Assembly: GCA_032191485.1 (NCBI GenBank)
Contig: JAVDOI010000008.1
Coordinates: 21,957,049 to 22,021,048, forward strand
DNA from: Leptoclinus maculatus
Taxonomy: Eukaryota; Chordata; Actinopteri; Perciformes; Stichaeidae
DNA: 64,000 nucleotides
Direction of reading: 5' to 3'
The position numbers and the translations under genes were made by a program. This document shows positions 12,581 to 24,338 of the stretch, piece by piece. The notes below the pieces were generated by a model, which did not search any database, was not told the DNA's origin, and was given only the letters and a program-made list of their open reading frames with translations. Each line of letters opens with the position of its first letter. The first letter of the stretch is position 1.

Positions 12581-14304
12581 AAGCCTCTAATGATATTTAA
12601 ATTTTTTTGAATGCAAGTAGGTTGTGGGAGATGTGTGAAAATGAAGCAGGTAAATTTTGAAGCACGGATATAAGTCACACATTTCAATCATCACTTAGCT
12701 GCTCGGGTGTGGTGGAACACTTTTACACAGTGATCTGTAGCTTTAGCTTCTATCTTCATCTGTTTCAACCTGTTTTCACTGCTGAGTCAGTTTGACATCT
12801 TGGATATATACTTCTAACGCATATTCTAGACCCTTCTGTCTGCTTCTTTCTGAAAGCCCTTTTATTGTTTTTCCAGAAATAAGATAACATTTATTCAGGT
12901 AGTTAGTGACGGTGTGGGCTTCATGGTAACGCAGCTCTGACAGCAGGTTCAATTTACAATGATATGAAACAGTAAAAAACAGCAAATTCATTTATTTGAA
13001 AAGCTGGAAACAGTGAACAACTTGAAATGAATCTCCTGGCGATCCAACCGGTATAATCATTTATACTGTTGTAGTACTTGGCAGGTTTTTGTTTGTTTTT
13101 TGAGTGCTTTTACAGTAAGTTCATGAAGTTTGACAGCGAGCATGTAGAGAGGGGTGAAGGGTGATGCCCGCAGCATTGCGGTGAAACTATATTTTCAGCG
13201 TTGTACGTGTGTGATCTGCCTGCTCAATTGTCATGTTAATGTAGTAATTAGCTACCACATTCTTAGCATTTTCTTTCCACAGAAACGGCGCTGGAGCCAG
13301 AGGCCAGGGGTCAGGGGCTGATTTCATGGACAGGATGCATGCTGGGCCGCAGCACCCAGAGGGAGGTCGGAGCACCCTCTCCGCCCGCCTTCAGCCCCTC
13401 GACTCTGCTGCCGCCGCACTGGAAGGCCCACCTGTTACACTTTCCCAGGGGTGTGGAGGTGAAGAGGGCACCAACACCCTGGAGCACAAAGCACACACAC
13501 ACACACACACAAACACACATCGCTCATACAAGAAAGGCAGCAACAGCAGCCGCCCACACTGCACACACTACAGGGCACGAAACCTTCTTTCAGCTACTGT
13601 TGTTTCCGGCACAAGCTACAACACATTCCAACACCACAAGTGGATCTGAACCTCCATCTCGCCACACAACACACACACACACAAACACACTTGTTTTTCT
13701 TTTTGTAAAGAGCCCTAATTGAATGGGGAACGAGAAGAGATGCTGAGGGAAATAAAAAAATGTCAGAGATCGGCAGAAGAGAGCATAGGAAAGTTGTGAA
13801 ACAATACAAACGGGTATTCTGGAGACATGATCGAGATCTTTCTGGTGCTCAAGGTCAAAAAGTGAAAAATATGAATTAATCATTCAAATGTATTCAGAGA
13901 TTAAATGGGGAAATGGTCTCCTAGAGAGTGCTGGAATGAAGGGATGAGAAAAGGGGTGTAAGGGAGGAAGAGACGATGAGTTAATGATTGAAGGGGGAGG
14001 GTGGGGGTCAACCTGCATGGGCACCCTGCTCTCATTATGTAGAGCAGGCACAACATAATCCCATCTCTTGCCGCCACAGGTGGGCTTTTGCGAGACGAGT
14101 GGAATAGTTCACATCCATGTATTTTAGATATGCTGATATTTATTTTCACACAGTTGGTGTTATGTAACATTTTTCAATATGAGCCATTGTTCAAAAGAGG
14201 ATAAAACACAACAGACATGTGCTACAAAAGGTTCCCATTTCTTTAGGACACGGGCTGTCATCGTCAGTGGTGCGCTACTGACTAGAGCATGATAGCCTTT
14301 TGTG
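12581..14304. other. Intergenic, nothing recognised
   Basis: Ordinary sequence with short CA pieces; no supported coding or element. Confidence 0.45.
13492..13518. repeat. (CA)n microsatellite, short
   Basis: CA repeat with one AAA interruption; further short CA pieces near 13670. Confidence 0.85.
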
Positions 14305-14381
14305 ACCATAGACTGTATATAAGAAGTGGACGTAGTCACAGTGACGTCACCCATTGGTTGTGGACTACAATTTTGAAGGAG
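14305..14381 (+). mobile_element. Repeat family R1, copy B (5' fragment)
   Basis: Only the first ~75 bp are present (CATAGACTGTATATAAGAAG through ATTGGTTGTGGACTAC); similarity then stops. Confidence 0.75.
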
Positions 14382-15879
14382 TTTATTCTGCTTAATGCCC
14401 CCAATACGCTGGCGTAAAATACAGATTTCTTGCAACATTTTATTTTAATCTATTTCTGACTTTCATAAATTATAATGTTGGTTGGTATCAGTGATCGATG
14501 GTACAACGGGTAACCTTTCCAAAGTTTGCGCAACATTTGAAAGACTAATGGTATGCAAAAATGGAAGAAAGATGATAAGAGAAGCAGGGTCCTGCCGCTC
14601 TCAAGACTCTGTTCTTTCTTTCTCACTTATACTGCCGTACTACTTTTCCCCATCGTCTCTCTCAATAACATTCCATTCAGTGGTCTGCAGTCGGATCATA
14701 GAGATGCAGGGTCTCCGCTGACGTCCGGGGTCGCCGACAAGAAAGACAAGGAGCAGATGGTGGTCTTTGTCATTCCCTCCTCTTTTCAGCCTCCTGGCAA
14801 GCCTCACCACCTCTCTCCCTCTCTCTCTGCACCACAGCAGCATTGCGGGAGTCTGAATAGGCCCCAACCACCGCAATGCAAGCCGCCTCGTAGGTACGGA
14901 CCTCCGCAACCAGATGGTGAGATTATTTGGAGCAATTAATTCTTTGAGAGAATCAGTGGGAACATGTTTGCGGCAGAGATTTGGGGGGCGAGCGGTTGAA
15001 TGCGTTGAATGACATTCTTCCTTAAAGTCCCTCCAAGAAAAAAAAGTTTAAAAGGGGTGGGAAGAGAGGGGCCTTTGGTGGGAGGTTCCAGGAAGAACAG
15101 AGTGAAAGGGAGGCTTTTTATCCAGGAAAGAAAAGCGCGCGTAAAAGTTTTAAGGCTGTTTATGGAGACTTTTCTTAATGAGAAGAGGCCGAGGGTTAAC
15201 ACCGGAATGTCCACATTCCAGAGCAAAAAAACACTAAATATATTGGCGGACAAATGTTACAGAATAACCAAACCATGTTATCTGATTAGCTGTCTGAAGC
15301 GATCAATCAACATATCAATCAATCTGTCCATCAACGGCTGCCTTTTCAGGTTCAACGGTCTGTTGTGCTAAGTAGGCAAGCAGCAACATAAGGGCTGTAA
15401 TCTGTCCCCACGCCGCATCATAGACCTCCTAATGACCCTGCAGGTCACAGGGTTGAGTCCCTCATTAACTCGTCACCAGTCCTTTCTCTGAGGAATTAAG
15501 ACTCTTTTATTTCTCTCATCCCCACTCCTGTGGATCAAACATCTCTGGAGAAACAGACGGAGTGTCTCTGCTGAGCAGACAGTCACCTGATCCGATTCCA
15601 GTCTCAGGTTATAACCGCGAAAATATGTCTCAAGAGATTGTAGGGTGTAAGCGGCTGCTATAGCTTTTACGGTGACTGAATAAAGAAAAGTAAGAAGTCC
15701 AACATTCAAAGAAGAAGTCAAGGAAGACTTAATTTAGAGAAGCTAAAGAACTTTGGTTCATCATTGTTGTCATTCATAGATTGTGTTCCAATGACTTGCA
15801 GTATTTGCAAATATCTCCAATTTAAACCCATCCGCGTTAGTATTAGACAGTCAGAGCATATGACCCAGTATAAACAGCG
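14382..15879. other. Intergenic, nothing recognised
   Basis: A 128-codon frame at 14553-14939 has no recognisable domain. Nothing else stands out. Confidence 0.45.
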
Positions 15880-16208
15880 AGGACGTCAGCATAAGGTGGG
15901 TGGGAGTGGAGGCTGGATTGGTCAATGAAACGGGACTTTCACCCAGGAGGCCGCTGTAGTTGTCCCGTGTGAAACCAACATTAACTTATTTTACCGCAGT
16001 TTTGTTACATCACTTATGTACTTAACTAACGCCAGTTACCTAACAAACAAGTTTGTTAGGTAACAAATGTAATTATTTTAACCCAAACCACAGTCTTTTC
16101 CTAAACCTAACCCAGATTAGTTGCTTTAGTAAACCTAAAAACAACTTGAAACTGAAGCATTGAATTTTGAAAAGACACTATGCATGTAACGAGCTGAAAC
16201 TGATACAG
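15880..16208 (-). mobile_element. Repeat family R2, first part (split by R1 copy C)
   Basis: The + strand reads CACCCAGGAGGCCGCTGTAG, ACCCAAACCACAGTCTTTTC, CTAAACCTAACCC and CATGTAACGAGCTGAAACTG, the reverse complement of the R2 copy at 21.9-22.2 kb. It resumes after the R1 insertion at 16690. Confidence 0.65.
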
Positions 16209-16686
16209 CCCGTAGACTGAATATAAGAAGTGGACGTAGTCATTGTGACGTCAACCATTGGTTTGTGGACTGCTGTTTTGAAGCCTTGAGTTTGGCGTTT
16301 TCGTCGTCGCCATCTTGGTTGTTTTTTTTGCTACCAATGAACGGATTTTAACATATTTGGAATGCGGAGGAGCAGCAGCGACCTGTCAATCACAGTAGCC
16401 CCGCCCTAAAGCATACTCTGCTTTATGGTCTGTTTGACTCTAAATGGACCATAATTTACTAAATGAACATCATGCTGTATTGAAGAAGACTTGAAACTAG
16501 AGATTGAGACCATAAACTCATGTTTACAATGTTTACTGAGGTAATAAATCAAGAGAGAAGTAGAGTAATTTTCTCATAGACTTCTATACAATCAGAGGAG
16601 TCGCCCCCTGATGGACAGTAGAGAGAATGCAGGTTTAAAGAAACTTCAGCATTGGCTTCACTCGGCAGAACCGGAGGTTCCGTCTG
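16209..16686 (+). mobile_element. Repeat family R1, copy C (inserted within R2)
   Basis: Near full length, from CGTAGACTGAATATAAGAAG to CAGAACCGGAGGTTCCGTCTG. R2 sequence in the same orientation lies on both sides. Confidence 0.8.
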
Positions 16687-16689
16687 ACA

Positions 16690-16805
16690 CAGCCTCCCTA
16701 TTGCGTCCCAAACTGGCGCTAGAGGGGAACCTAGAGCGTCACACTTTGAAGTGTAGGGACACTGACAAAGCATCGGCATTTGACGAGTTGGGAGTGAGAA
16801 TGTGA
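16690..16805 (-). mobile_element. Repeat family R2, second part
   Basis: Continues R2 after the R1 insertion: GGCGCTAGAGGGG, CCTAGAGCGTC, GACACTGACAAAGC, GACGAGTTGGGAGTGAGAA. This is the terminal end of R2. Confidence 0.7.
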
Positions 16806-18120
16806 GAACTACCAATTAGCTTTAAGTTCATCCGAAAGATATTATCACTATTTACAGTATTGTTCTTCATATTCTTTTCAAATTAATTTCCCTACATATG
16901 TGACATCAACAAAATTGTAATCAAATAATATGCACACTAACAAGTATACTGTAGCCTTCCATGACTGTTTGTCAGGATCGGCAATTCTTAATTAATTATT
17001 TATGACTCTCACAGTGTAGTCACCAATGTAGTGACCAACTTAACAGCGTCCACCAAGAGCATGAAGAGATCCAAGATCCTGTTGGTTCGTCATAACTTAA
17101 AACTAAGAACATAATCATAAAAATCACCCAATAGTTCCTCAATAATTTACTCCATGCTACTTACAACTACTATAAGTGACAGGTGTATTAATCTGCAGGC
17201 CCTCACTCTGAATATTACTGGTCATGCACTAACATTCACAATGTTATTCAGCCGTACACACATGCACTGCATTTCAGTCTTTTTATTTCAAACTAAATTT
17301 CTCCACCAAACCAAACTGGGCTGCTCATTATTTAGCTTAATAGCTAAATGGGGCTCATTTAGAGCTCATTTTTCACTGCTGAGATAATGTTAGTCTCCTG
17401 CTATTTCTGAACACCGTATGCTAGACTGTTGCACTGTAACACTGCAGTGAATGACCAGTGTTTAAGTTGAGGAGTCGACTGCACTGCCCATTGACAAGTT
17501 AAATAAACAATCTGATTGAAACATCGTGTAGTTTCTCAATTCATGTGTGCGACTGGAGAAATCTAAAGGACATTTATTGTATCTCCCGAGCAAGAGTGTA
17601 TGTTTTGACTCGTGTTTCACCATTTACATTAACTAAGTCATATTTAAACATCAAAGTTTGAGTATCATGACCACAGCTCACGGTTGCTGGTTGTCCTAGT
17701 AAAGCAACATGCATTTCAGACTAAGGAGGAAAATTAAAAGCAAAACATTACGTGTCTTTTGTGTTCTTGAGAACCTAAAATGTAAAACTTAACAAGGCTA
17801 ATTTTACTTTTGAGCACAACAAAGGAAACCAGCTGGCGTACTTAATTGTTTTTTGTTGCTTAATTTAAGTTCAATATCATCTGTAAATCTGCAATGTAGC
17901 ACACAGAAAAACCGCTGACTTTCTTTTTTTGTTTGAGAATAGGCCTATATTGTATCATGTAATATTGATGTCAGTTCATATATTTCATATGTGATAGGGA
18001 TATCTTTCAAAATGACCATATCAGTACCAACACCAGTATCCTTTAAATGATACCGATATCACCAATAACCATCATGTGTTTCTATCAGATACCGCAGATG
18101 TGTTACCTTGTGATTGTCGC
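16806..18120. other. Intergenic, AT-rich, nothing recognised
   Basis: No coding, no clear repeat. Confidence 0.5.
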
Positions 18121-18420
18121 TACCGCGCTGTTGTCCGGTCTGGGAGTTGTTCATGTTTTTATTGAACTTTAACCCTTTCACGGTGTGTTTTTACTTCATG
18201 AAAGTTCATTGCAACATTTTGGTCTCCTAAAAATGTCTTGTTGAAAGTTACTTAGCTCCACCCTCTGTGCCACATCTGGTTGCAAAAAAACAAGTTAGCA
18301 ACTGCCAAAAACCAAGATGGCGGCGGCCAAAATGCCAAACTTCAGGATGCAAAGCAGTAGTCCACAAACTAATGAGTGACATCATGGTGGCTACGTCCAC
18401 CTCTTATATACAGTCTATGG
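18121..18420 (-). mobile_element. Repeat family R1, copy D (5' part)
   Basis: Reverse complement of the R1 head, ending ACGTCCACCTCTTATATACAGTCTATGG at 18420. It includes the CCAAGATGGCGGC segment and the AAAGTTCATTGCAACATTTTGG segment shared with copy E. Confidence 0.78.
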
Positions 18421-18700
18421 ACCCTACGCATCAAACTATGCCATCAACGTGGTCATTGTTATGGCGGGAGAAAGGGGCAAAGTCAGGTGATGTAGTATAA
18501 TAAGTCAGCTCAGGAAGGAGGTCGGGGTAGATGGATGGGGCACAAAACACAGGACTTGCACCCCCAATGTCCATGTCCTGTGTGAAACTAAAAACTCAAT
18601 GTTGACTTAGTATTATATCATAAGTAAAGTCATGTAACGTTACTCAGCGTACTTCACTTACATCACGTACATAATGTAGCCTTCTTAACTATGCAACAAA
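18421..18700 (-). mobile_element. Repeat family R2 fragment abutting R1 copy D
   Basis: AGGACTTGCACCCCCA...CCTGTGTGAAACTAAAA...CATCACGTACATAATG resembles the CAGGAGGCCGC...CCCGTGTGAAACC region of R2 at 15.9 kb. More diverged than the other copies. Confidence 0.45.
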
Positions 18701-18981
18701 CTCAAATGTCTTTGCGTCTCTCTTTTCGGCTCAAGTCAACATTTTGTGTCCAATCTTGTGCCATTGGCCAAGGAAGCAAGTGTTCAGCTGCTTACTCAGT
18801 TCTGGGAAATGTACAAGACATTTTCTTTTCTTTGTAACGGTTAATAAAATATTGTGCAAAGCTTAACTTTTGAAGAAGTGAGGATTTAGGTTCCGGAGAC
18901 AGCAAGCAGGGCAGCAGCTGTACAACCGGATGCAACAAAGGTGCACCTGTTGTCACACACCCACACAGAGGGAGATCATCA

Positions 18982-18983
<2 letters not shown>

Positions 18984-19012
<29 letters not shown>
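18984..19012. repeat. (CA)n microsatellite
   Basis: Pure CA repeat. Confidence 0.95.
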
Positions 19013-19015
<3 letters not shown>

Positions 19016-19548
19016 TGTCTGTCTGCACCTACATGTTGTCGGGTCTCTCCACAGTTTGGAGTACAAACAGGACGCGTCGAAACGTAGCGAGCATCCAAAA
19101 CGCCAGGTCAGGAGTGTTTGATGTGACCACGGTGAGAAACGGGGGGGAAGTGAAAGCAGCAGCTGGGAGAGTTCTGAAAAACTCCCAGCGGTCGGTGACG
19201 AGAAAGGCAGTGAATAATGCGTTTGGACCTGACTGAACTGCTTCTGACCTAAATGAGTGTGGCCCAGAACACAGCTCCCCCTTTTAGCACAGTTAATATG
19301 AGAATAGATCATGGCTACTAAACACAAACCCCACAGGTGGACTGGCACGTGGTCTGTGGAGAGAATTACCAAAGTGGAGTTTCTTGCCAGTCTATCTTTA
19401 CTCCAAAGCTCATTTTCCTATTGGTTTTTTTTACAGCAAAAAAAAGCCAAAAGAAGTCAATTTAGCTGCAGCGGTCAATCCTTCTTTTTTTTATGTTTAA
19501 TGCGCCGTCTCAGCTTTCTCTCATGATGCATTTGTGTGTGTTCGTAAG

Positions 19549-19551
<3 letters not shown>

Positions 19552-19580
<29 letters not shown>
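19552..19580. repeat. (GT)n microsatellite
   Basis: Pure GT repeat. Confidence 0.95.
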
Positions 19581-20554
19581 GATGGTTACTCAGGTTGCAC
19601 AGAGTAAACAGTGAATGCACCTGTGTAAATGACACAGAGAGAGCTGTTGTGTTTGGGAGGCCATCAGGGAATAAGGCATGTTGTGCAAACTGTGTCACCT
19701 GGAGAGAAAGAAAAAAAAAGAAAGAAAAAAAAGTGCAGCACCACCCGTCACAACCGCAGCTGAGCCGGCCGACACACACAGATATGGGTTCAGGAGATAC
19801 AAGCAGCTTCCCTACGCCTGATGAATAGGAAAAATAGTGCATGCAAATGTTCGACGTACTTTGAGGGATTAGGGACTGTTGTGCAAGGTGTGCCACTTGC
19901 AGACGCAGAGACCGTCACCGCCCAGCTCGACCAGACGGACCCAATGAAATATATTTACCAGCTATGGTCTGTTCTACTCTGAGAGCTGTCGGGCAGAGAA
20001 ACAGAGAGACTGTACTGTCACCCATCAAAACCACAAACAGACAACCAACCTGCACAGCTGGAGCTCACTTCAGCAGTCCCGGCGAAAGTTTCTGAGAGTG
20101 TGAGCTGTTTGGTGGAGAGTTTCAGAGGAAGCCGCGATGGCAGTTGAAAAATTAAAACTTGGTTTGGATAATTGTAGAAGTGGAAGGGTCTGTATCATAA
20201 ACCAGTAATATCCTTACCAAGCGGACGGAAACGGATTCAGTCACAGGCAGAGCTAGAGGGGGCAGAGCCACAATACTGCCCCAAAAAGACACAAAACAAC
20301 TCCAAACAAACGTTAAAACTACCACAAAGAGACACAAAACAACCGTTTCATATTTATTTCCCAAAAATGTCCCCCTTCTTTGAATCAGGCCTCCTCACAA
20401 AGCCCAAAAAAATCCCTTCTGATCCAGAATTTCTAAAAGAAAAAGGTGCTATGAGGTGGTTGCCATCATAAAATGCTCAATAAAGTCAGATAATCTGCTG
20501 TTTTAATGCCACGGGGTGAATACGAGGTTTTGGGCTGCCTGTGTCACCACATAA

Positions 20555-20558
<4 letters not shown>

Positions 20559-20645
<87 letters not shown>
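20559..20645. repeat. (TG)n microsatellite, 87 bp
   Basis: Pure TG repeat with TGTCACCAC on both sides (20543 and 20643). Confidence 0.98.
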
Positions 20646-20646
<1 letters not shown>

Positions 20647-21033
20647 ACCACCCATCGCAACTTCGCCCACATCCTAGGAAAAACCTCTTACACAGATGCG
20701 GCCGTCGCGCAACTTCCACTTTGCGCATGGTTGCCGCACCGTCGGCCCACCACAAAATATTTCAAACACTACCAATGTGAGACTCTCTCCAGCCACAGCG
20801 ACCGGACTGCACACGTGAGGCCGAGTCCGACTGGTTTGAGTCAGCGGCCTGATCCCTGTCCCTGCATGCTGTGTAGCCACAACAAACAGAGAGCTCTCCC
20901 CACTCTTATCTAGTAACGAGTCTCTAGTTACCTGGCTCCGGTCCCCAGTCAGCGCCGCTATAAACCTTTAGGGAAGTAGAGCCAGAAGGGCCACAATTAG
21001 GGAAGTACATGCAAAGGAAGCACGAGAAAGCAA

Positions 21034-21052
21034 ACACACACACACACACACA
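21034..21052. repeat. (CA)n microsatellite, short
   Basis: Pure CA repeat. Confidence 0.9.
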
Positions 21053-21449
21053 AAAGATAATGCACTCTCATGTTTCCCTCTTTTGTTCCCACCAACTTTG
21101 AATTATTGCTCGTGTTAAACTTGAGGTCGATCCATGTGTCATTGACTGGGTGCAGGGCTGAAGACGGACAATAATAGAATTATAAAAAGGTTGCCGAGCA
21201 CAAAGAGTCAAAGTGCACCTTGTTTACATTCCTGCTAACACACACCAGCCACACACACACAGGACACAGCGAACTCTGTGCTTTTAACAAGGTTATTCTA
21301 ATCAACCACGAATACTTGAACCAAAGAGGAGAGAGAGGTTACATCAAGGCCCGGTCACACTGATTCATCTCTGCTTCCTCGTGAAATAGGCTGCTCATCC
21401 AGTTAAGAGTTAGGGAGACAAAGGCTCTTCAGGCTATAGCTAACTCGGC

Positions 21450-21730
21450 TTAAAGGGACAGTGCGTAACATTTAGGGGGGTTTATTGGCAGATATTGAAT
21501 ATAATACTCATGACTATGTTATAATCAGTGTATAATCACCCGAAACTAAGAATTAATTAGAATTATTTTTTTCATTGCTTAGAAAAAGCCATTTATATCT
21601 GCGTAGGGAGCGGGTCGTCTTCCACGGAGTCCGCCATCTTGCACTGCCATGTTTCTACAGCAGCCCAGAATGGACACTAGCTCTAGCGAGAGCCATTTGC
21701 GTTTTACGTTATCTGAAGGTATGGATACGT
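21450..21730 (+). repeat. Interspersed repeat common in perciform genomes
   Basis: Begins AAAGGGACAGTGCGTAACAT and continues with TGTATAATCACC, GCGTAGGGAGCGGGTCGTCT, GTCCGCCATCTTGC and CAGCCCAGAATGGACA. Recognised as a widespread non-coding repeat; class not assigned. Confidence 0.5.
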
Positions 21731-21869
21731 TCAGTAACCTGGTTTAAACGTGCCACGGTGCTAAATTACCAGAGTATTGATAAGCCCCGATGTAACTTGT
21801 GTTTTTTATTAGGACTTTATTAGGTTTCGGACTCTCTAGCTCTATTCTCTCTCCAAGGTCAGTACTGTC

Positions 21870-22200
21870 AAGACGCCGCGTTCTCACTACCAACTCGTCC
21901 AGAAACCGACGCTTGGTCAGTGGCCCGACGCTCTAGATACCCCTCTAGTGTCTGTTTTGGACATGTCAGGTGCGAGTAAGTTTCCTGCTCGTTACATGCT
22001 TAGCCTCTTTTACAAAGACAGTTTTCTTGTTCAAAGTAAACATACAGTTTCCTGCTCATTAAATATTCATACGCAGGTTCACTTAGTTTTTTTGGTTTAC
22101 TTGCACAACAAAACTACTTGGTTAGGTTTCGGAAAAGATCGCGGTTTTGGTAATAATAAGTACGTCAGTTACATAACTGCCGTTAGTAAGTTACGATAAA
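21870..22200 (+). mobile_element. Repeat family R2, long + copy
   Basis: Reads GCGTTCTCACTACCAACTCG, GACGCTTGGTCAGTGGCCC, CTCGTTACATGCTTAG and TACTTGGTTAGGTTTCGG, then AAAGATCGCGGTTTTGG. It directly follows another interspersed repeat at 21450-21730. Confidence 0.7.
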
Positions 22201-23055
22201 ATAAGACAACAGCTAATTGGTCAAACTTCGCTAAAGTTGAATTTGACATAAAAACATTTGCGCAAGTTTATACACTGATCACAACGATTGTCACAGGGTT
22301 ACAGATCCTCATCGCTACACACGGATCTGATTCATTTCAGTGTGCATTTATGGAATCGGAAAAACAAATTCTTCGCAGCAACTTATTTCGACCCATTAGC
22401 CTTCAGCGACGGATCCAAAAGCTTGGAAATCAGACTCTTGTGTGGAATCTCCAACTCTCTGTTTCGTTTTGGACGTAAATGGTCAAATCATAAGCATTTG
22501 CGAGTCATCGATGAAGCTCAACAGGACAGCGTTTCCCCCCCTCAGGCCTCGTCACCTCATCTGCTTGTCATGGGTGACGGTCCACGCACCGCGTCGCCAG
22601 CGGGAAAGGCTACCATCGACCACTTATACCACTGACCCCTTTGAGGTTGTCCCTGAACCAAACATTGTTGCAACACATTACTGAGCAGAGCAGTCACTTC
22701 CCATGGCAACAGAAAAAAACAGAGAGAAAGAGAGGGACGGAGAGAGAAGGGGAAAATACCCATTTAAAGCCATTTAAGCCTCTCAATATTCATGACGGAA
22801 GAGACTGTGGTGGTTCCCATAAAGTTTTGGGACATTAAACCTCCAAAGAGGCACTGAGGTGGGTGTCATCCCCGCTAGAGTCAGACCTCAGGGGCCCCTG
22901 TGAATCCTGCGTGGAAAAAAACACTCAGGATTGATGCTGAACTGATGCTAGAGTGTAGCTTCCGTGTTGTCTTGGCAACATGCCTGACAAGAAAGAAAAA
23001 AGGGAAGTAAGAAAGAAAGAAAAGAGAGCAGAGCAGAGGAGAGGAGAGGAGCCAT

Positions 23056-23280
23056 GTGTGTGAATGGAGGAGCTCTCCATGTGTGGCGCCAGGCCGTCTG
23101 CCCGGCGGGGCGACTCGATGGGCGGCGGTGAGGGAAAGGAGCGGAGCGGCGACGCGAGAGGTGGAGGAATGTAGGAGGCACACAATAACACACACAGCTG
23201 GAAGGAGCGGCGAGGAGGCGCCGCCGCCGCCAAATTGGCCCGTCCCGGCTCCCTTAGAGCAGCGATCCGCGCTGTGAGAA
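23056..23280. other. GC- and CpG-rich block upstream of id4
   Basis: CpG-dense sequence with GCGGCG, GGCGCC and CCGCCGCCGCC words, far richer in GC than its surroundings. It could be part of the id4 CpG island or an upstream transcript start. Open frames through it show no recognisable protein. Confidence 0.45.
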
Positions 23281-23720
23281 CGAAAATGTTTTGTTATATG
23301 CAGTCATAACGACAGTTTATTCAATCCGAGATGATGGTGGGCTGGAATGATATGTCCTCGCGAACCCATTTTATCTCATGAAGCACTGGTAATAAATCTG
23401 ATCTGCTCCCTATTGGTTGTAGCAGGCAAACATGTGATAATATCCCATTAACCCCGCCGATAATTACGCACCTATCCTGCATGTCCTCAAAATAATTTGG
23501 AAATAGTATTACCTATTTGTGTGTTTGTATTTATTCATTGAAGAGTAGAAATAGTTTGGAGTTAAACTGGTGTCCTTTTGATTTATGAAGGTAAAGAGGG
23601 TTTAAACAGGTGGGTTTTTGCTCAGGATCATCTGTCACGGGGTAGTGATCGATACATGCGAGGCCGTGCGTAATTACGCAAACATGCAAACACAACGCTA
23701 ATCAGCCTCTCGTGTTGTTG
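23281..23720. promoter_or_regulatory. Candidate upstream regulatory region of id4
   Basis: A non-repetitive AT-rich block between a GC-rich block and the promoter. TAATTACGCA occurs twice (23461-23470 and 23671-23680). The second copy is half of a perfect 14-bp palindrome at 23667-23680. An inverted CCAAT (ATTGG) lies near 23412 and an ATGCAAA octamer-like word just after the palindrome. Regulatory function is inferred from motif clustering and position. Confidence 0.35.
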
Positions 23721-23722
23721 AA

Positions 23723-23746
23723 ATATATATATATATATATATATAT
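23723..23746. repeat. (TA)n tract
   Basis: Pure AT dinucleotide run upstream of id4. Confidence 0.95.
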
Positions 23747-23852
23747 CGCCTAAATCTCCAAGAGAGGCCTCCTGCACGGACTGGACGTAAAAGATACTTT
23801 TTCCTTCTTCTTTGTGCAGCGGTGGTAATGCGGAATTGACTGTTTTAAATTG

Positions 23853-23853
<1 letters not shown>

Positions 23854-23944
<91 letters not shown>
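23854..23944. repeat. Compound (CT)n(CA)n microsatellite in the id4 promoter region
   Basis: About 41 bp of CT followed by about 50 bp of CA, ending roughly 150 bp upstream of the id4 TATA box. Confidence 0.97.
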
Positions 23945-23947
<3 letters not shown>

Positions 23948-24096
23948 CTGCCAACAGGCAGCCCACCGCAGCGCGCACAGAGACACGCCTTTTTCTCGGC
24001 TCCGTTGTTGGGTCGGTGGGCAGCGGGCTGCCGGTGATTGACCAGCTCCTCTCCCTCGATCTGTCAGCCGTCGGGCTTGGCGCCTCCCCTCTCCTC

Positions 24097-24103
24097 TATA
24101 AAT
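24097..24103 (+). promoter_or_regulatory. id4: TATA box of id4
   Basis: TATAAAT lies 236 bp upstream of the id4 start codon in a CpG-bearing block, so transcription would start near 24125-24130. A GGCGCC palindrome at 24079-24084, 13 bp upstream, fits a SMAD1/5-type BMP-response half element, as known for Id promoters. The TATA call is strong; the SMAD site is inference from a 6-mer. Confidence 0.75.
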
Positions 24104-24127
24104 GTAGGAAATCTATTCGCTCCCTTC

Positions 24128-24338
24128 ACACCGAGCCTGCCGAAGTACGAGGAACTGCGCGGCTCCGCGGGATGTGTTGACAAGACTACAATTCCGCCTT
24201 TCGGTCGTTTTTTTATTCCCTTTGCTTATTTGCGGCTGTATGCACATAAGCTTTTTGTCTCTAAAAACCGTTCCTGCTACCAGAGACGTATTTCTTTCCC
24301 CCTCGTTGCCTCTGTCTCCGAGCCGTTGGTTTTCTAAG
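24128..24338 (+). other. id4: Predicted id4 5'UTR with a minimal uORF and an in-frame upstream ATG
   Basis: The span runs from the TATA-predicted start to the id4 ATG. It holds ATG TGT TGA at 24172-24180, a two-codon upstream ORF. A second ATG at 24240 is in frame with id4 and has no stop before 24339, so it could add 33 residues. Its context is weak (T at -3, C at +4) against A at -3 for the main ATG, so the family start is preferred. Confidence 0.55.

Larger units (their letters stand above)
18701..21449. other. Intergenic, microsatellite-rich
   Basis: Microsatellites are listed separately. Near 20280-20345 a short tandem of AGACACAAAACAAC-type units is seen. No gene. Confidence 0.45.

Noticed and set aside
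14553..14939. 128-codon frame
   Set aside because: No domain, no splice context and biased composition; chance frame.
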